A stretch of DNA of 64,000 bases from Silene conica (taxonomy: Eukaryota; Streptophyta; Magnoliopsida; Caryophyllales; Caryophyllaceae): the NCBI GenBank assembly GCA_029255685.2, contig CM055317.2, positions 15,269,501 to 15,333,500 on the forward strand, read 5' to 3'. A program made the translations under genes and the position numbers. The notes beneath the pieces are model-generated. The model was not told where the DNA came from and made no database searches. It was given only the letters and a program-made list of their open reading frames with translations. Below, in pieces: positions 1-11,900 of this stretch (position 1 is its first letter; every line of letters begins with the position of its first letter).

Positions 1-416
1 CCTCATATTTTCACGTAGTGTTCTCTTCCTCATCTACTTGAGGATCAATCCTCATGGTTGGAGCCCGTACTTTACTCTTCCTCACATTTTCAAGTAGAGT
101 AATCCTCATGGTTGAGGATGCTCTTAAAATGACTATTTCTCAAACAAAAAATCACTCAAAAAGTTTTCTTGGGAGACGTATATAAGAATTTGAATTACCG
201 TGCCTTAAAATTAAAATGCATTAAGAATCTCTTACAAAAAATTGTATGCGTGCAAACTAAGAATTTACTTAGTTAACTAAACTTCGCTGTACGATGGCCG
301 CTCAACTTAAATTCAGTAATTATTATTAACCAGAATCAAAAGATATCACCAATATCTTTTGATTATTCCTTATCACCCACAATATCAGCAAACAAAGCAA
401 GTAAATAAATATATTA
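1..416. other. Repeat-rich intergenic DNA, no gene
   Basis: No coding signal is visible. The first 130 bases hold a short degenerate direct repeat built on CTTCCTCA...TTTTCA...GTAG and ATCCTCATGGTTG, ending in GTTGAGGATGCTCTT, which looks like one end of a MITE. The other end would lie outside the window. The rest is plain AT-rich sequence. Confidence 0.4.
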
Positions 417-558
417 TGTATATCATATCTTTTCAATGTAATTATAGCTACAAAATTATCCTATGTAAACTAACCTAGATCTATCCTAGTTAGTATATAA
501 GTTTTGTATAGGCTCCAATCAATGTACACTTTCTAACCTTAATAAAATACAAATCTCA
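417..558 (+). repeat. Candidate 5' LTR of a copia element
   Basis: The sequence ends in CTCA and is followed by TATGGTATCAAGGAGC, close to the initiator-Met tRNA primer-binding site (TGGTATCAGAGC) used by most plant Ty1/copia elements. The TG at 417 is the most likely start but is not proven, because the element has lost its 3' LTR and there is nothing to compare it with. A short LTR of this kind fits the Ale/Retrofit lineage. Confidence 0.45.
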
Positions 559-1535
559 TATGGTATCAAGGAGCTCTAAGAGATCCTTCAACAACCCTCT
601 CTCACCACGCCAACAAACCTCGTTCAAACGTACCTCCGTTGCCTCCACTTCCGCCACCCATTCACCCACCATGACAGTCACTGAGAACACTATACCTAAC
701 CCTGCCAACCCCGAAACACCTTTTGTCGCACTCAACTTTGCAAACTGCGTCAAACTCACACCCATGAACTATGTGTCGTGGCGCTTCCAGTTGATGACCA
801 TTTTATTCGGGTACAACTATTCGGCTTCCTCGATGGAACCAACACCGCTCCACCACCCACCATCACTGGTGCAGACGGTAAAACCACACCCAACCCAGCC
901 AATGTAACTTGGCTAAAACAGGATGGTCTCGTCCTTGGCGCCCTAATGGGCACTCTGACCGACACAGTGCAATCACTGATTGTTAGTGCAACCTCCGCAA
1001 AAGAAGCGTGGGACATCCTCGCAAGCAGTTATGCAAACCCATCGAGGGCACATGTCCTACAACTAAAAGATCGACTCAACTCGATCGTCAAAACCTCTGA
1101 CCAATCAATAAGTGAGTACATGAATTCTTTTAAAGCATGTCTCAACCAACTAGCACTCATCGGCAAAACCGTTGATCCCGACGATGTCGTATCGAAGATC
1201 CTCAAAGGTCTCGATTATAACCTCTATAAACCTGTAATGGACACCGTACGTTCCCGCGATAACCCGATCTCATTTGAACTGCTTCATGAAAGCTCCTGCA
1301 TCATGAAGATTTACTCAAACAACAACCCTCAACCGACTTATTTCAACCTTCTGTCAATTATGCCCAACGAAACAACAATAACCGTGGCAATAATCGCCAC
1401 CACAACCACTCACACAACCAGAACAACAACTCCTCCTATGTCCCTGCCGCCACCAACAATTCAACCCCTCGCCCCTTCAAGGGTAGATGTCAGTGGTGTA
1501 GACAAGTAGGGCATGTGATTGCTAATTGCCCATAT
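559..1535 (+). pseudogene. Copia gag remnant (frameshifted)
   Basis: Nucleocapsid/capsid region of a Ty1/copia element. The reading starts near 671 (start MTVTEN), crosses a frameshift around 780-900, and runs as one frame to about 1509. It contains the gag stretch with SAKEAWDIL, YMNSFKACLNQLA and DDVVSKILKGL, typical of the UBN2/Retrotran_gag family. The CCHC zinc knuckle (CX2CX4HX4C: CQWCRQVGHVIANC) lies at 1488-1529 in another frame, so at least two frameshifts separate it from the start. In life this protein would package element RNA in cytoplasmic particles. The copy is dead. It follows the primer-binding site directly and leads into the protease remnant. Confidence 0.75.
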
Positions 1536-1649
1536 TTTCGAAAACTGTACCCCACCATAACCTTCCCTGCTCCAACCCGTAACACCTATGATGCACCCAA
1601 GCCCATACCGCAACCGCATCGAACAACCTCGGGCCGCATACCAACTACC

Positions 1650-3862
1650 TTCTGGATAGTGGTGCCTCACACCACCTCACCCAAGATCTCGACACTCTTG
1701 TCATGCACTCACCGTACCTTGGCCCTGACAACCTCTTCATTGGCGACGGCTCGTCACTCGAATTTGCAAATATAGGTAAACTATACTTACCTCTGTCAAA
1801 CCTTCAATTCAATAATGTATTTAATATGCCACGTATTTCTCGAAAGATATTATCAATTTCTCAATTATGTCGCGAAAACAACGCATATGTTATTTTCTCA
1901 TCAAATTCGTTTTTTGTTAAGGCAATTTCGACGGGAGCAACACTACTTCAAGGCAAAGCTAAAGACGGCATTTATGAGTTGGGACCGTCGCAACCAAGCA
2001 TCTATTTCACCAAGAAAACCTCAACTCCAATTTCATGGCATCATAAATTTGGTCACCCCACTTTTGATGTAATGAAAGTTATCAATAAACAAGCATCTTT
2101 TCCTTTATCAGATTATTTATTTTGCAATTCCTGTCATATTAGTAAAAGCACAAAGCTACCATTCGCGACCTCGACTTTTACTACGACTGCACCTCTTGAA
2201 TTAATATACTCGGACCTATGGACAAGCCCAGTCCTTTCACGCGAACGTTACAAGTACTATGTTATCTTTGTTGACCACTTTACTAAATACATTTGGCTAT
2301 TTCCGCTCAAACAAAAATTCGAGACAACCCAAGTATTTCTCCGATTTAAAGCATTAGTCGAAAAACATTTCAATAAAGTCGTTAAACACTTTTTCTCTGA
2401 TAATGGTGGCGAATTTCAAACTCTCACACCACTATTATTCGATATGGGGATTCGACACTCAACCTCGTCACCCACACCCCCGAACATAATGGCTACGCCG
2501 AAAGACGGCATCGCCATATTGTCGAAACCGACCTCGCATTACTATCACACGCCAACTTACCCACCACATTATGGCCTTTTGCCTTCAACACAGCCACTTA
2601 TTTAATTAACCGACTACCTACTAAAACACTCCAAAACCAAACGCCATATTTTAAATTACACAATGTCGCACCCAACTATTCTAAATTACACAACTTCACA
2701 ACTTCGGTTGTCTATGTTACCCGTAGCTAAGGCTGTACACCAAAAATAAACTCGACTATCGATCTACACCATGCATCTTCATTGGATACTCCTCGACTCA
2801 AAGCGCCTACCATTGTTTGGAACCCAAAACGAATCGCATTTACACATCAAGACATGTTAAGTTTATTGAAGACGAATTTCCGTATCATAACATACTCAAT
2901 TCAAAGCCCAACGACTCACCCACCACCACCACCGATGACTGGTGTCATCTCAACATCCCTGTTCTTGCTCCAAGTCGTGGCACCTCCAACAACCCACCCA
3001 TCGATCCCAAAACTCGACCACCTATTTTATCATGTTTACTCACGTAGAACTCAGCCACCACCCGACTTAGACACTATCAAAGGCGCTGTCCAGACACCCA
3101 CTACCACCACGACAACCCCTCACTCACCCCTCACATCATCCTCTACTCCAGCTACTGTCGACACCCTTGTCGACATAGCCTCCACCTCACCAACGCCAAA
3201 TTCGACTACTTTGAACCCTCATCCTCGCAACATTGTCATACGTCTCGCTAATAATATTCGAAAACCAAATCCTAAGTACGCCAATCTGGCTCTCACAACC
3301 AACACCAACAACGTCCTTCCAACCAATGTTAAACGTGCACTCCTTCTTCCTGAATGGCGTAATGCCATGCAAGATGAGTTCGACGCTCTCGTTCGAAACA
3401 AAACATGGACTCTTGTTCCTCAACAACCAAACCACAATGTTATAGGATGTAAATGAGTTTACCGTATCAAATACAATCCCGACGGTACACTCAAACAACA
3501 CAAAGCCCGACTCGTTGCCAAAGGGTTTTACCAACGTCTCGGGATTTATTATACTGAAACATTTAGCCCAGTCATAAAACCTACCACAGTTCGACTCATT
3601 CTCTTGCCGTTACCCAAAAATGGTCCCTACGACAATTTGATGTTAACAACGCGTTCTTGCAAGGCACTCTAACTGACCATGTTTTCATGACCCAACCACA
3701 AGGCTTCGTTGACACCACTCACCCAACACATGTATGCAAACTTAACAAAGCCATATACAGGCTCAAGCAAGCCCCTCGCGCTTGGTACAACGAACTAAAA
3801 ACCTACCTCATCAACTATGGATTGAAACAATCCATATCCGACCCGTCACTATTTCTTTTGGG
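1650..3862 (+). pseudogene. Copia pol remnant, truncated within reverse transcriptase
   Basis: Domains in order: aspartic protease with LDSGASHHLT at 1652-1681; the GAG-pre-integrase HHKFGHP and CX2C motifs near 2037-2130; an integrase core with SDLW, FVDHFTKYIWLFPL and SDNGGEF (2212-2412); a frameshift near 2470; a Pol linker with FIGYSS (about 2770); and reverse transcriptase from about 3330. In the [16 protein letters not shown] is broken by TGA at 3454-3456 in place of the usual tryptophan codon, and a further frameshift lies near 3610. [11 protein letters not shown] and YRLKQAPRAWY follow. Homology stops after DPSLFLL near 3862, just before the expected YVDD, so the rest of RT, RNase H and the 3' LTR are gone. 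Integrase wording resembles the Ale/Retrofit lineage (inference). Confidence 0.8.
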
Positions 3863-4601
3863 AAATCTTGTACAAAGAACTCACACTCTAACTCTAGAGC
3901 AAGCCTTTCAATATGATGGAAAGTGTTAACTCTTAAGGATAATATATTAAAGAAACTTTTTCACTTTGAATGAGCGGAGACTTTCATGTGGATCAAAAGA
4001 AGAGTTAATCTAAACAATTTCAGCAGAACTTTCTTAATTGAAAGTCTGTCACCATATAAAGTATATTAACTCGATACTAGCGATATTAGTAATGTCTTTT
4101 GTGACATTCTTTTTACAAAATTCCAACATTTCTTGTAGGGAGCTCATATATCCGGCATATGAATATCGTATTTACAACAAAAAGACTCTCACTTTCGTCA
4201 CTAAATCATTTCAACCATTTTCTCTTATATTTTGAAACTTGTCTTTTGTAATTGATAGAAAACTTTAGAGTATCGATATATCGAGATTTTTCCTTTACAA
4301 AGCTTGACAAAAGAAGTCGATAATCCTCACCGCATACCATGCATTATAGCAAGTAATATCAAACATTTTTCATAGGTTTGCCTATCGCTTATACTTCGTA
4401 TTTTGTCAACTATATTTATATCAAGTTCATAATAATTGTTTGTGATATGTGTAACTCCATAAAACTTTTTTTATATCATTTTTTTAGTTAATTAAATATT
4501 CTAGTTTTTTTCTCTTTAAAAATGGTAATAAAAAGATCTAGAAAACAATTTTCAACCCATATTCTGAGCTTTCCGTGATCGATATAATCCGACCCGTATG
4601 A
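3863..4601. other. Intergenic, nothing recognised
   Basis: AT-rich sequence downstream of the truncated copia element. I see no coding frame with family resemblance, no LTR and no convincing terminal repeats. Confidence 0.4.
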
Positions 4602-5445
4602 CTATGGATGTCAAGGCGGGGCGGGTGCGGAGGGGGGTCAACCCCCCCGCCCCGCGAACTATAAATGCGCACTCGCGTCCGCCCCGCGGCAGATTGAACC
4701 TTTCAAAATCGTACCGCCATGCGGGGACCCGTTGACCCGCTTATCTCCTCAAGAAATCTAAATCGTAAATCTAAAATATACTAGTCATACTACTTATACA
4801 AAAAAACTTTTCGCAAAATGCCAACATTCAAGTAACTAGAGTTCGTTGAGCCATGAAACAGTTTTACATACAAATATACCACGAAACACATGCACAAACC
4901 GGGAGAGGACCGAAGTGGCCTATCACCGTGCAAGAACGTTGGAACAGACTGCTTTATCTGGATCTAGTTCGAAACGATGCCAAAAGTAAATGGAGTAGAT
5001 TAAATACAGGTACAAAATCTTACGTTTTGAGCCAAAGAAAACTACTAATCATTGGAATTAAGTGCAAATTCCGACAGAGTACTAAAAGAGTAAACAAAAC
5101 TACAAAACAAATGAACACTATTGAGTTATTCATCTTTAGTTCTTCAGCTCCGTTTACCGTTTTAAATTATATTTTTTATCTATTTATATTACTATTAGAT
5201 ATTATTATTTATTAGGTGGGTATAAACGGGGGGACATGTGGGGCGGGGCGAGCGGGGTGGGTGTGGGGCGGGGTGGGTATGAGGCGGGTCTTATGTACTA
5301 CCTGCACCGCCCCGCGACCTGCGACAAATGATGCTTTTGAAATTCATCTCCGCCCCACGACCCACCAAATCATTATCCATACCCGCCTCACATGGAGCGG
5401 GTGCAGGGCGAAACCCGTCAAAACCCGTACCATTGACATCCCTAG
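4602..5445. mobile_element. GC-ended inverted-repeat element, hAT-like MITE
   Basis: The left end CTATGGATGTCAAGGCG and the right end ACCATTGACATCCCTAG are imperfect inverted repeats, with 9 of the outermost 11 positions agreeing. Both subterminal regions are packed with GGGCGGG/CCCGCCC-type motifs, about 140 bases on the left and 220 on the right, while the middle (4743-5210) is AT-rich. This resembles plant hAT-type non-autonomous elements with a TAGGGATGTCAA-type terminus. I could not find an 8-bp target duplication (flanks CGTATGAC and ATCTGAAG), so the exact ends or the family may be wrong. The right end lies about 490 bp before the ATG of the DnaJ gene. Confidence 0.5.
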
Positions 5446-5934
5446 ATCTGAAGTTGGAGAGTTGGAGCGTGATGTTCACCGTACTTTTGAGGGACATCCA
5501 ATTTTATTGGGGGGAGGATGTTGGCATTTTGTGTTCAAAGCGAAGTGTCTACGCCACTCTTAAACTAAAAACCTAGAACCTTCGGTTTCTTCTTGACAGT
5601 TAGTTACCCCCCAAACAAATAAACAATTCTTGTATTTAGGGTTTTTGATTTGATTTAGGGTTTTAGCGTTTTAGCGTTTTAGCGTTTTGCGCATCTCTCC
5701 CTGATTTTCTTTTTCTCCTGGTTAGTTCCTCGATTTACTCCCTTACTCATTTCCTCGATTGCTATCATGCTCGTTAATCCTTTCTTAATTCTTTTCCGAT
5801 ATAATTATGATTTCTAATTAATTGGGATTTTCATTTGAATTTGCTGAAATCATGAATTTTGTTTGCGGTATTCGGCATTTTCATTTGCATTTGTTTTGAT
5901 TTCATTTGATTTTAGTTTCTAGAAGCTCGAGAAG
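5446..5934 (+). promoter_or_regulatory. DnaJ gene upstream region with two telo-box motifs
   Basis: The segment between the inverted-repeat element and the start codon. TTTAGGGTTT occurs at 5635-5644 and 5654-5663; it contains the complement of the plant telo-box AAACCCTAA, common near the transcription starts of housekeeping genes. A run of three perfect TTTTAGCG units follows at 5661-5684. A C/T-rich leader follows, then the ATG at 5935. The transcription start is not determinable here, and a 5' UTR intron is possible. Confidence 0.5.
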
Positions 5935-8900
5935 ATGTACTCAAGGCGGGCGGCGCAACGATTATTGCAGTTCCGTCATGTTATCTGCCAGTCGCCTCAG
6001 GTAGAACTTGTGTAATTTGTTTGATTTGTAGTAATTGTATTGAAAAATTATAATTTGAAGACAATGAAATTTATTGGTTGATTGTTGTTGTCAGGCTTGT
6101 CGATCCTTCTGTACTGTTTTCAACTATGTAAGCTTCTAATTCGCTCATTTTTCGACATGTCTTTCGCTAATTCTCTCTTAAAGCAGCTGCATTCGTCTTG
6201 CCTTGTGATTTTTTCATGCGGATTCATTTGTTAATACACGGTGATAGATATCAAATACTCAGAGGGTTCCTGTGAGGAGTGGCTGTCCAGGGATTTTAGG
6301 CGATAAAGGTACCTTCCCTATTCTCATACGATTATTCACCTGGTTATCAGCTTGGCTAGTTTTAATATCTTTACTCTCCTTGATTGTAGCTTCTGACAGT
6401 TGGTTCCGGCTTGGAGCTCTACATGGAAAGTTGGGAGCTTTGAGACAATTTCATGGCACATGTATGGGAATGTGCTCTATTTGATTTAATTATTTTAACT
6501 CTGTTTGTTATAGAGGGAATGTGTCTCCTATTATATACTCAAATTAATAGGATGATTCAGTTTCTTTTTTTTCAGAAAAAAGATCACACTTTCAAATGTG
6601 TACTGATTACGGTCTTTGATCTTTTGTTGTTAGCTGCTCTGTCAAAAGATTTTTACGAGATCCTTGGTGTGAACAGAAATGCATCTCAACCTGAGCTCAA
6701 GAAGGCTTTTTATGGGGTATGGTTTCAGTAGACAGATTTTTTTGTGCGATAGTCAGATGCTAGTATTACATTTTTTTATCAGAAGATGATATCATCAATT
6801 CATCTCATTTCTCTGGGTCACTCCCTCACCATGCAAAGCAAGCAAGAATTGGGTTGCTTTGCGAAATGCTACATTTTATTTTCCAATTTATCGATTTTTT
6901 GGATGAATATGGGCTACAGCTAGCAAAAAAACATCATCCGGATATGAATAAAGATGATCCTGATGCCGAGAAAAAATTCCAGGAGATAAATAAGGCATAT
7001 GAGGTATGTACATAGTCTCCAACTCTCCAGTGGGACCAATTTCTTCCAGTGAACAGATTTTATTCAGAGATATAATTTGTTCTATTATTTGGTAGGTTTT
7101 GAAAGATGAACAAGAGCGTGCAGCATATGATCAGGTTAGTAGTGCTTAATTATGGTTATGACAAAAGCTCATAATGTTATAGGCAAAGGAATGTTGAGGT
7201 TCATCTAGGGAAAAGATTCATTACAAACTTAAGTGATTGCAATATTGGTTCTGTGATTCTGAATGGATTAGGCCAACAGGGTTTAATCATTTTGAGCCTG
7301 GGAGTTTATATTTGATGTACAGATTACAGATACTTTGGGAGTACACAACGCAAAGTGGAAACCAATAGCATAAGAAAGAAATCTAATTTTTGGCTAATGC
7401 AGTGCTGGCGTTTTCTTGATTACCCTTGTTGGCACCTTATTATATATAAGAAATAGCAAATGTACAACTTTTTGTCACAAGTTCAATATGCTTGATATGA
7501 AGGGCTTTTGCGGCTGTATCTCAGTTACTGTACGATGATGTTAATTTGTATGAAGAGCTTTCCCATGAAGAGCATAGGTGCTCGAGTTATCCTCTGTGCT
7601 TGAGACATGTCTTACTGCACAGTCCTTGGGACATTTTGGTAGCTCTCCTTTCCAGGCTCTGGACTCGCATGGCTTTGTCTGTACTTCCCTATTTGAACAT
7701 AGCCCCATGACCAAAATTAGTCCAAAGCTATGATGGACAAATTGTTACACTTATTTTCTTCTATTGTTGTTCTCATCCAAGTGTGCCTAATTTACCCCCT
7801 CTAATATGCCTTGAAGTTATAGTCAGATAGGCTCTTCTCAATGTCATCTCTTTTGAAATAATAATTTTTGCTTAGGAGCTCTCAAGGCATTGGGGTTAAT
7901 GTTAATGTTGCTGTTAGTTGAAAGCAAGTCGCTTATGTTTATCTAATGTATGCCGAGTACTAATGATTTTTGTTTTTTCTTATTGTGTTCAATAGCTGGG
8001 TCATGATCAATATGTGCTTGGGAAAGAATCTGGTGGTGGTGGTGGTGGATTTCAGAATGGTTTTGGAAGTTGGGAAGATATTTTTGGATTTCAAGGAGCA
8101 AAAGACCCTTTTGATGTAAGAAGCCCTTTCTGCTCGAGTTGAATTGTTTTGCATATTGTGTATCCGCGTTTGTTGTATTAATGTATTCAAATTTCACCTG
8201 TCCTTTATATTTTTTGTCCGGAAATTGGTGATTTATGTTGTAGTCTTGGGAAATCAATCTGTCAAATCCCTGTAGGAGCATCTTGGCATTATTAGCCTAA
8301 ACAACACTATTAGAGCTACTCACACACAAGATTGAACTGTGTGCCTGCACACCTGAACTGTTCACTTGAAGCTGCATTTGGTTATTGTTTGTGGAATATA
8401 CTAGCTCTCTTGTATATTTGTGAATTTGTGATCTTCTTACCTTCTAGGTGAAAAGGTATTGATGTAAATATCAGAAGTAGCTGAGTTTGGTTGCTAGTTT
8501 TTATTTTTTCAATATAGTTGGCTGTCATGTTTTTGGTTCCTGTGGTAATGTTTTAAATTATCAGGGCTTGGGCATTTTTTGTAGCGCCCTTTAGTGTTCA
8601 GTGTGAAACTAGTGCATGCGGTACCCTTACAGGTTGTAGGCAGCTATAGATGAATCCATGGCTTCAATCGTAAATACTGCAATTAATATATTATGCAAGA
8701 CTTTGTGAGGATGTGTAGCTTTTTCTTTAGATGGCATCTTAAGATAATTGCCTCTTTTATTTCCTTACTAAAGATGGTTGACATTGTTGTTGAGTGCAGA
8801 TATTTGGAAATGTGTTCTCACAGAGAAAGGGCGAAGATGTCAAGGTGGCAATAGAATTATCATTCATGGAAGCTGTTCAGGGATGCACTAAAACAGTGTC

Positions 8901-11900
8901 ATTCAAGACGTCTTTGCCTTGTGAATCTTGTGGTATGTTGTCCGTTGCTAGGTGCTAAATGTATCTATTTTCTGCCGAGTTATTAGGTGTTTCTTCTCAA
9001 CTTGCAGTTTTAGCTCCTGTTAGTGTTGTTTGTGGAGCTGCCTCTTGCTTGTACTCCTGTACATACTGACATATTGGTTTTGTGTGAATAATCCAGGTGG
9101 AACAGGAGTTCCTCCTGGGACCAAACCAGAGACGTGTAGACGCTGTAAAGGGAAAGGCATGGTCTGTGAATACTGCCTTATTTTAATTTCTATCGTGTTC
9201 AATATCTTGGAAGTGTGGGCCCCGTTCTGATTTTCATTCCTGAATTTTCAGATATTTATGCAAAGAGGCCCAATTGCCATGCAGACCAATTGTATGAGCT
9301 GTGGTGGAACTGGGAAACTTTATACGGTATGGCCCCATTTCTCTTTTCCTTCTGTAGTGAGGATGTACGTGAATATTTGTTTGGTGTTATATCGATAATT
9401 GAGTGGGCTCAAGCAGTGGATCTTCGTAGTATTAGGTCGTGTGCACTTACATAGCTTTTTAAGTCTAAACTGCTGAATTCATTTGTACTATTGATTTTCG
9501 TGACTGCTTTTTTGTTTAGGCCATTCGGTAATTGGTTGCAAACCTTTCCTTGACCATTTCTATGCACTAGTTTTAACACTCCATTAAAAGCATTTTAGGT
9601 TTATTGTTATTATCATATGCTTGAAAAATTCTCGACAAGTTCCATCCTTGTTACTTGAAATGATAGATGTCCTGGGACTATTGATTAATGTATTAAACAA
9701 CAATGTTTCCAAAATGGTTTGTTACCCGCTAGAATTAATCATTCATTTGCAATCATTAATAAGAGCCTTTAAGAGGTAAAACAATAAACAACAGAAACAA
9801 GGATAAAGGGAAAACACGATAAGAGAGAATTAGAAGATAAAGACATAAAACACAGAAAACCTTTTGAAGGAGAGTTAAATATAGGGATTGTGCCGATAAA
9901 TTGCGACATCAAAACGCGGAAACGTTTTTACTTCATTTTGAATTTTGAATTTGTAAAGCTTTTAGTATTTTTCTATAATTATTTTGTTACCTTGTAATTT
10001 CACGAAAAGTGACAATATTTTGCTGCATCTATGTTGTTGGGAATGTTGTAACTTTAATCTTAATGCATAGTCATTTAGTATAGACTGGCCAGAAATTTGT
10101 TTATTTGTTAACTTTTGTCTGAACTATGCTAAGAGACTTTCTTCCTAGTTGTGCGGCATCACTTTGTTTCTGGTGTATATATATTCCTGAAGTCGCTTTG
10201 CTGTCGAAAATTTCTCTGATCACAAATGTTAATTCTTGTCTTGAAATTTAATCTGAATATTTTACACTTGCTTTTTTTTTTTTTTTTTTAATCTTTGTAT
10301 GGAGTTATTTTTGCCTAATTTTAACGTAAAATGGTGTACGAGGATAGGCTTTTAATAGTGATGGTGTTTATCCCCACTGAAAGAAATATCTTGGGACCAT
10401 CATCTGCATGTACCAGTAGCTGATGTATAAAGTTGGCCACTATGGATGATTTTGAAGCTTGGATATTAGTTCTGCACTTGCACTACCACGCAAAACTTCC
10501 GTTAAGAATTTAATTGACATTTTTCTTTTGAAGCACTGTACGTAGTTCTTTCGTGGTAGATCTTATTGAGCTTTGCTTTAACCAATAGTGTTCATTTTGT
10601 GCTAGTAACATTTGGAGGCAGTCCGTTCCCATTTTCCCTCACGATAACTATTGTAATAATGTGGCTAGTTCCAGTTTCCTTGCTTAGTACAGCAATCAAT
10701 TCTCAGTTTTTCATCGGTTTAAGGATATGCAAGGACTAAGGACAATTTGATGCTGATGGGTTTTGATCCTGAATCTCAATGACGTTACCAGCTAGCTTAG
10801 CTGCCATTTACCTACTTGTACATTGCCTGGCGAATAATAATCTGTGTGTTTTTCATTGTGTATATGAGCTGACATTGTACAAAATAAATCTGATTTTGTC
10901 TATTCTAATCTGTGGCATGCAGGTACACTGCAAATCATGTAATGGTCATCGAGTGGTGCAGGGGTCGAAGTCCGTTAGACTGGATATTATTCCCGGTAAA
11001 AGCTTTCTCTGCTTAGCAGATTTTTCTGTGGATACTTGCGACTTTTTTCACTCATTTTGGAATTGTTCTATCTCTTGTGGGTCTCTTTGCTTAGTTTCCT
11101 TGAGGTAACTGTTGTTGCGTCCATAATATCTGTAGGTGTTGCTAATGAGGAAACCATCAAAGTATCCAGAAGTGGCGGAGCCGATCCCGATGGATATGGA
11201 CCAGGAGATCTGTATGTCGTCATCAGGGTTAGGGAAGACCCAGTTTTCAGAAGGGAAGGCTCCGACATCCATGTTGATGCAATTTTGAGTGTTACCCAGG
11301 TGCGATTTCTTCTCTTATTATCTGTCATTCATGACACCCCTTCAGCATTTCTCTTGCCGTGTTGTGCTTCAGCAAAATATTTCTACATATTCGAGGATTT
11401 TCAATATTCCATCATTTGAGCTAAAAAAACTCCCTATTTTTGGCCTTGGGATGTGGTAGCAGAAAGCAAACTAGCTCACTAAATTTCCTGATAGAAATTC
11501 AAATATGTGATCTGCTGAGTAGTCTCTGTTTTGATATCTCAATGCTGTATTAACACATGTCCAATATAGGCCTCATTCTATGGAGGCCTTTCAGGCATCA
11601 GGGTTATGTTACAGTATTGGAGGGTTTTTGGACCTTAGAACCTGTCAGAATAATGCAGGCAGGAGTCTTTGAGGCCCTGTAAGGATCATGTTGCTGTACA
11701 GGTGTTTTGGGCTTTGTGATCTATTAGCATAATGTATAATGTAAAGGCGTGGTGGGTAGAATGTAAAGGCCTAGAGTTTTAACCACATTAAAACTCCATA
11801 CAGGAGAGTTTATAACCTTCGTTGTGTTTCCGGCTTTAAATATATACTAAATACTAAATTTGATGGTGCAAACCATAGTTGCCAAGATCAAGCCTTATAA

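Noticed and set aside
4853-5576. Open frames in and beside the inverted-repeat element (115-120 codons)
   Set aside because: Cross from AT-rich core into GC-rich ends, with no family resemblance; likely chance.
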